DNA from: Pseudomonas sichuanensis
GTDB lineage: Bacteria; Pseudomonadota; Gammaproteobacteria; Pseudomonadales; Pseudomonadaceae
Assembly (NCBI RefSeq): GCF_003231305.1
Contig: NZ_QKVM01000009.1
Span: 1-64,000 of the forward strand
Length of the DNA stretch: 64,000 bases
Direction: 5' to 3'
Part shown: positions 59,389-64,000 of the stretch, in pieces
Layout of the letters: each line of letters begins with the position of its first letter
Position numbering within the stretch: the stretch's first letter is position 1
Position numbers and translations under genes: made by a program
The notes under the pieces: model-generated
Told to the model about the DNA's origin: nothing
Seen by the model: the letters and a program-made list of their open reading frames with translations, nothing else
Database searches by the model: none

Positions 59389-60726
59389 TCAGAGCCCCCC
59401 GCTGATCGGCCACTCCACCGCCACCCTAATCTGATCCCCATCCAACTCCGCCTGCGCCGTATCCCCCCGGTGCACGTTATGCCGCAGCGAAACCGCCACC
59501 CCCTTGGCCGCCCCACTCTGCACCACATAGCGCGCCTCCAGGTCCCGCTCCCAGTGCTTGCCATCCTTGCCATACCCCAGATACGTATACCCCCCACGCG
59601 GATCCACATGCGTGCCATCGATACCGAACCCGCGCACATACAACGCCGTCAGGCTCAACCCCGGCACGCCATAGGCCCCCATGTTCAGGTCATACCTGGC
59701 CTGCCACGACTTCTCGTTCGGCGCATTGAAGTCCGACAGCTGCACGGCGTTACCCAGGTAGATCGCCCCGCGGCTGACGTAGTCGAACGGTGTGTTGCCG
59801 TCCACCTGCTGCCAGCCCAGGCTGAACGCGTGCGGGCCCTGGGCGTAGCGCGAGACCAGGCTCCAGGTGGTGTTGTCGATGCGCCCGGACAGGGCCTTGC
59901 CAGTGTCGGTGGTGCGGTACAGGTTGAGGTCCAGGCTCAGGCTGCGCCGGTCGTCGAAGGCGTGGCTGAGGGTGCTGCCGAGGTAGTGCTGGTTCCAGGT
60001 GTCCTGGTAGCGGGACGTGTACAGGCTGGCGCTGGCGTTGGCGGTCGGGTTCCACACGGCGCCGGCCAGGTCGAAGCTGTTGCCCTGGCGGCCGTTGGAG
60101 TAGTTCACCACGAAGCCTTGGTCGTGGCTGGAGGCATTGCGGTCGGTGCCTTCGTTGAAGTGCCCGGCCACCAGCTTGAGCCGGTCGATCTCGTTGCTGG
60201 TGAGGAACCAGCCGGTGAAGGTCTCGGGCAACAGGCGGCTGTCTGACGAGCTGAACACCGGGGTCTTGACCCGTTGCTCGCCGTAGGTCAACACGGTGTT
60301 GGAGGCGCGCAGCTTGACCGCCGCACCGCCTCGGCTGTATTCGCGCTTGGGGTGGCCGTCGTTGTCGATGGCCAGCAGGCGCGCCTTGCCGGCGCGGCCG
60401 CCGCCGCTGTCGAGCTGCACGCCAAGGTAGGCGTGGGCATCGACGCCCACGCCGATGAGGCCTTGGGTGAAGCCGGAACTGAGGGTGCCCATCAGGCCAT
60501 GGGCCCATTCCTCGGCCTTGCCGCTGCGTTCGGCGCGGGGTTTGTAGGCGTTGCGCGCGGCACTGTTGCGCCCGCCGTTGCGGTAGTCGCGCTGGTCGTA
60601 GACGGTGCGGTTGAGCAGGCTCCAGCTGCTGTCCTCGACGATGCCATTGGCCTTGGACTGGGCGGACTCGGCCAGGGCCAGCGGGCTGAGGCCGAGCAGC
60701 GGCAGGGCGATGAACAGCGGTTTCAT
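59389..60726 (-). CDS. OprD-family outer-membrane porin
   Basis: A 445-residue porin with signal peptide MKPLFIALPLLGLSPLALA. The mature barrel opens SWSLLNRTVYDQRDYRNGG and has the OprD-type pattern of alternating strands, ending ALDGDQIRVAVEWPISGGL-type strand GDQIRVAVEWPI. OprD/Opd porins take up amino acids, small acids or peptides. It is the last gene of a minus-strand operon and its ATG overlaps the cupredoxin stop by four bases. Normally a FecBCD-type ABC system pairs with a TonB receptor, so this pairing is unusual. Confidence 0.92.
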   Translation of the reverse strand: MKPLFIALPLLGLSPLALAESAQSKANGIVEDSSWSLLNRTVYDQRDYRNGGRNSAARNAYKPRAERSGKAEEWAHGLMGTLSSGFTQGLIGVGVDAHAYLGVQLDSGGGRAGKARLLAIDNDGHPKREYSRGGAAVKLRASNTVLTYGEQRVKTPVFSSSDSRLLPETFTGWFLTSNEIDRLKLVAGHFNEGTDRNASSHDQGFVVNYSNGRQGNSFDLAGAVWNPTANASASLYTSRYQDTWNQHYLGSTLSHAFDDRRSLSLDLNLYRTTDTGKALSGRIDNTTWSLVSRYAQGPHAFSLGWQQVDGNTPFDYVSRGAIYLGNAVQLSDFNAPNEKSWQARYDLNMGAYGVPGLSLTALYVRGFGIDGTHVDPRGGYTYLGYGKDGKHWERDLEARYVVQSGAAKGVAVSLRHNVHRGDTAQAELDGDQIRVAVEWPISGGL

Positions 60727-61157
60727 TGCCCGGCCCCCAGCTTTTGCAGCTGCACGGCGAGGCGGCTGGCCGCGCGGGCAGGCAGGGCGCCTGGCAACTG
60801 CGCCGGCGCGGGCTCACCCACTTGCACCAGCATCACCATGCCCATCGCCAGGTGGGGGATGCACTGGATGCCATAAAGCCCGGGCTGGCTGAAGGTGTAT
60901 TCGAACGGCTGGTTGAGCTTGCTCTTGAACGCTTCGACGCCTGCCGGCAGCAGGCCAGGAATGCTCGCGGCGTTGTGCCCGGCCTGGGTCGGCAGAAAGC
61001 GCACGGTGTCGCCCGGGGCAATGCGCAGGTGGTCCGGCTCGTAGACCATCGCCCCCTCGGCGCCGCGGTTGAGCATCTTCACTTCGAACACCTCGGCCTG
61101 GGCGGCGGCGGTGGTCAGCAAGGCGGCAAGCAGCAGGGCGGCGGAGCGAGGCGGCAT
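60723..61157 (-). CDS. pseudoazurin-like blue copper protein
   Basis: A 144-residue type I copper protein with signal peptide MPPRSAALLLAALLTTAAAQA. The copper ligands are all present at family spacing: His61 (AGHNAAS), Cys99, His102 and Met107 (CIPHLAMGM). Pseudoazurins carry single electrons in the periplasm, classically to nitrite reductase. Here it is sandwiched between an ABC ATPase gene and an OprD gene, so its redox partner may be linked to the transported compound. A ~25-residue extension follows the copper domain. It overlaps the OprD gene by four bases. Confidence 0.92.
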   Translation of the reverse strand: MPPRSAALLLAALLTTAAAQAEVFEVKMLNRGAEGAMVYEPDHLRIAPGDTVRFLPTQAGHNAASIPGLLPAGVEAFKSKLNQPFEYTFSQPGLYGIQCIPHLAMGMVMLVQVGEPAPAQLPGALPARAASRLAVQLQKLGAGQ

Positions 61158-61174
61158 GGGCAGAACTTCCTGGT

Positions 61175-61959
<785 letters not shown>

Positions 61960-61963
<4 letters not shown>

Positions 61964-62976
61964 GGGCGCCCCCGGCGGCTTACCAAAATCAGTGCGAACA
62001 CCGGTGCGCCGATCAGCGCGGTGACCACGCCCACGGGGATTACCTGGCCGGCGATCAGGGTACGCGAAAGGATGTCGGCGACGATCAGGAACAGCGCACC
62101 GCCAAGGGCGCTGGCCGGCAACAGGCGGCTGTGGCCGGGGCCGAGCAGCAGGCGCAGGGCGTGGGGGATGACCAGGCCAACGAAGCCGATGGCGCCGACG
62201 ATCGACACCATCACCGCGGTCACCAGCGCCGTGCAACTGATCAGCAGCAGTTGGGTGCGGCGTACCGGCACGCCCAGCGAGGCGGCGGAATCGGCGCCGA
62301 AGGTGAAGGCGTCCAGTGCGCGGCGGTGCCACAGGCACACCGCAAGGCCAAGCACGGCCACCGGCAGTGCCAGCCACACCGACGGCCAGCGCACGCCACT
62401 GAGGTTGCCCAGCAGCCAGAACAGGATGCCGCGTGCCTGCTCGGCGGTGGCCGACTTAGTGATCAGGAAGGCGGTCAGGGCGTTGAACAGTTGCGACCCG
62501 GCAATACCTGCCAGGATCACCTGGGCGTTGTTGTGGCTGCTACCGCTGGCGCGCGACAGCAAAAGCACCAAGCCGAACGCTGCCAGCGCGCCGATGAAGG
62601 CACCGCCGGACAGCGACAGCGCCGCGCCGCCCAGGCCGAGCAGGCCGACCGCCACGGCGCCGGTCGAGGCGCCTGCGGACAGGCCCAGCAAGTAGGGCTC
62701 GGCCAGCGGGTTGCGCAGCAGCGCCTGCAGCACCACGCCGCAGGTGGCCAGGCCCGCGCCGCAGGCGGCGGCGACCAGGGTGCGCGGCAGGCGGTAGTTC
62801 CAGACGATGCCGGCGTCGATCGGGTCGAGGGCGTGGCCGGCCTGCCACAGCTGGTTGGCCAGCACCTGCCAGACCAGGTCGATGCCCAGGCGGGTTTCGC
62901 CGATGGCGATGCCGGCGAGCATGGCCAGCAGCAGGGCGGCCAGCGCGGCAAGGGCGAGGGGCAGCAGGCGGCTCAT
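61960..62976 (-). CDS. FecCD-family ABC transporter permease
   Basis: A 338-residue permease with about ten helices, of the BtuC/FecCD family for metal chelates and corrinoids. LPRTLVAAACGAGLATCGVVLQALLRNPLAEPYLLGLSAGAS is the family's diagnostic segment near residue 65-105; GAIGFVGLVIPHALRLLLGPGH near 255 is the coupling-loop region. ATG 62976 overlaps the binding-protein stop by four bases, and its end overlaps the ATPase gene by four. A dimer of this single permease forms the channel. Confidence 0.95.
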
Positions 62977-63986
62977 GGTTGTGGCGCTTGGCCGCTGGCG
63001 AAGGCTGTGGACAAGCGTTCAAGGCCGCGGAACAGGCGAATGCCGGCCTGCATGGCGTCGGCATCGAGGACGATGATGCGGCCGTTCTTCACGGCGTCCA
63101 TGTTCCTGGTTACCGGGTCGCTGCGCAGGAATTCGAGCTTCTTCTGGAAGTCGTCGGCGGGGAAGCGGCGGCGGTCCATGCGGGCGACGATCAGCCAGGT
63201 GGGGTTGGCTTTGGCCAGGGTTTCCCAACCCACGGTGGGCCATTCTTCGCTGGACTCGACCACGTTGCGCACGCCCAGGGTCTGCAGCATGAAGTCGGCC
63301 ACGCCCTGGCGGCCGGCGACGTAGGGGTCGATCTCAAGGTCGGCGCTGGAGAACCAGAACAGCGCGCTGGTGCCGGCAAGGTCCTTGCCGGCCAGTTGCT
63401 GTTTAGCATGTTCCAGCTGGCCCTTGAGTTGCGCGTTCAGCGCCGCGCCACGGTCCTGCACGTCGAAGATCTCGGCCAGCTGGCTGACGCTCTTGTAGAT
63501 GGTCTCGACCTTGAACGGCTGCAGGCGGGTGCCGTCGGCGCCGACCAGGTTGTCCTTGCCTTCGCAGTCGGACGGTAGCAGGTAGGTGGGGATCTTCAGC
63601 TCGGCGAACTGCTCGCGGGTGCCGACCACGCCCTGGGCGCCGACCATCCACTCGAACTGCACGGCCACCAGTTGCGGGCGTTTGCCCACCACGGCTTCGA
63701 AGCTGGGGTCGTTGTCGGCCAGGCGTTCGACCTTGTCGTTCTGCGCCTTGAACTCGGGCAGCACGTTGTTGAACCACAGCGAGGTGCCCGCCAGCTTGTC
63801 GCCCAGGCCCAGCGCATAAAGCATCTCGGTGCCGGCCTGGCCGATGGTCACGGCGCGCTCGGGCGCCTGGGCGAAGGTTTGCGCCACGCCGCAGTTTTCG
63901 ACGGTGAGCGGGTAATGCGTGGCGGCAGCCTGGGCCAGGCCGGTCAGCGACATGGCGGCGAGCAGGGTGGCGATACGGGGCAGCAT
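62973..63986 (-). CDS. FecB/BtuF-like ABC substrate-binding protein
   Basis: A 337-residue periplasmic binding protein with signal peptide MLPRIATLLAAMSLTGLAQA. The mature part (TVENCGVAQTFAQAPERAVTIGQAGTEMLYALGLGDKLAGTS) is of the TroA/FepB/BtuF fold with a long backbone helix. The ligand would be a metal chelate, heme or corrinoid-like compound. It is the first gene of the minus-strand operon SBP-permease-ATPase-cupredoxin-OprD. The window ends 14 bases upstream of its ATG, so the promoter lies outside. Confidence 0.9.
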   Translation of the reverse strand: MLPRIATLLAAMSLTGLAQAAATHYPLTVENCGVAQTFAQAPERAVTIGQAGTEMLYALGLGDKLAGTSLWFNNVLPEFKAQNDKVERLADNDPSFEAVVGKRPQLVAVQFEWMVGAQGVVGTREQFAELKIPTYLLPSDCEGKDNLVGADGTRLQPFKVETIYKSVSQLAEIFDVQDRGAALNAQLKGQLEHAKQQLAGKDLAGTSALFWFSSADLEIDPYVAGRQGVADFMLQTLGVRNVVESSEEWPTVGWETLAKANPTWLIVARMDRRRFPADDFQKKLEFLRSDPVTRNMDAVKNGRIIVLDADAMQAGIRLFRGLERLSTAFASGQAPQP

Positions 63987-64000
63987 GGTCGGGCGATCTC

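Overview
The window looks like a chromosomal segment of a GC-rich fluorescent pseudomonad, most likely of the Pseudomonas putida group (P. putida / P. entomophila / P. mosselii type). Support comes from the membrane glucose dehydrogenase plus OprB pair, the complete urease cluster with ureJ, a short-type argC, DUF2388 and OprD families, and many intergenic REP palindromes. No rRNA, tRNA, transposase, phage gene or CRISPR array was seen. Genes are dense and many neighbours overlap by 1-14 bases.

Layout. 0.1-5.6 kb: an AraC regulator divergent from a five-gene operon (AhpD-like protein, acyl-CoA-dehydrogenase-fold flavoprotein, and a nitrate/sulfonate-type ABC transporter with a Tat-exported binding protein). 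5.7-13.3 kb: an orphan 2511-residue insecticidal Tc toxin A subunit, bracketed by direct copies of a ~97-bp REP repeat and holding an AT-rich internal block with a 9-bp microsatellite. 13.6-25.3 kb: housekeeping and small-metabolism genes (GNAT, argC2, SDR with tautomerase, MOSC, 5'-nucleotidase, SH3 protein, ilvE, glyoxalase) and several LysR regulators. 25.6-31.3 kb: urease genes ureD-A-B-C-E-J-F-G. 31.4-36.8 kb: LysR, RidA, flavin monooxygenase, DUF1028 and an ArgE-like deacylase. 36.9-40.7 kb: gcd and oprB for periplasmic glucose oxidation. 41.3-47.6 kb: TetR/MATE efflux pair with two exact operators, cupin/LysR/MFS, two small membrane proteins and an XRE regulator. 47.7-49.0 kb: DUF2388 and a stand-alone RHS-core protein. 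49.2-59.3 kb: carnitine catabolism (cntB, cntA, BCCT transporter, D-malate dehydrogenase, DmlR), then an aldehyde dehydrogenase, an orphan polyamine-type binding protein and a LuxR regulator. 59.4-64.0 kb: a FecBCD-type ABC operon ending in a pseudoazurin-like cupredoxin and an OprD porin.

How parts work together. CntA/CntB cleave carnitine to trimethylamine and malic semialdehyde; the BCCT protein would import the substrate, and a dehydrogenase plus DmlA could take the C4 product to pyruvate. A shared two-box motif with the same 18-bp period lies upstream of cntA and of the transporter gene. Urease structural and nickel-delivery genes form one co-oriented block. The strongest unexplained items are a ~290-bp nested palindromic element present twice with an identical-length 126-nt core, the repeat-bracketed toxin, the FecBCD-cupredoxin-OprD operon, and the ABC-flavoprotein operon at the left end.
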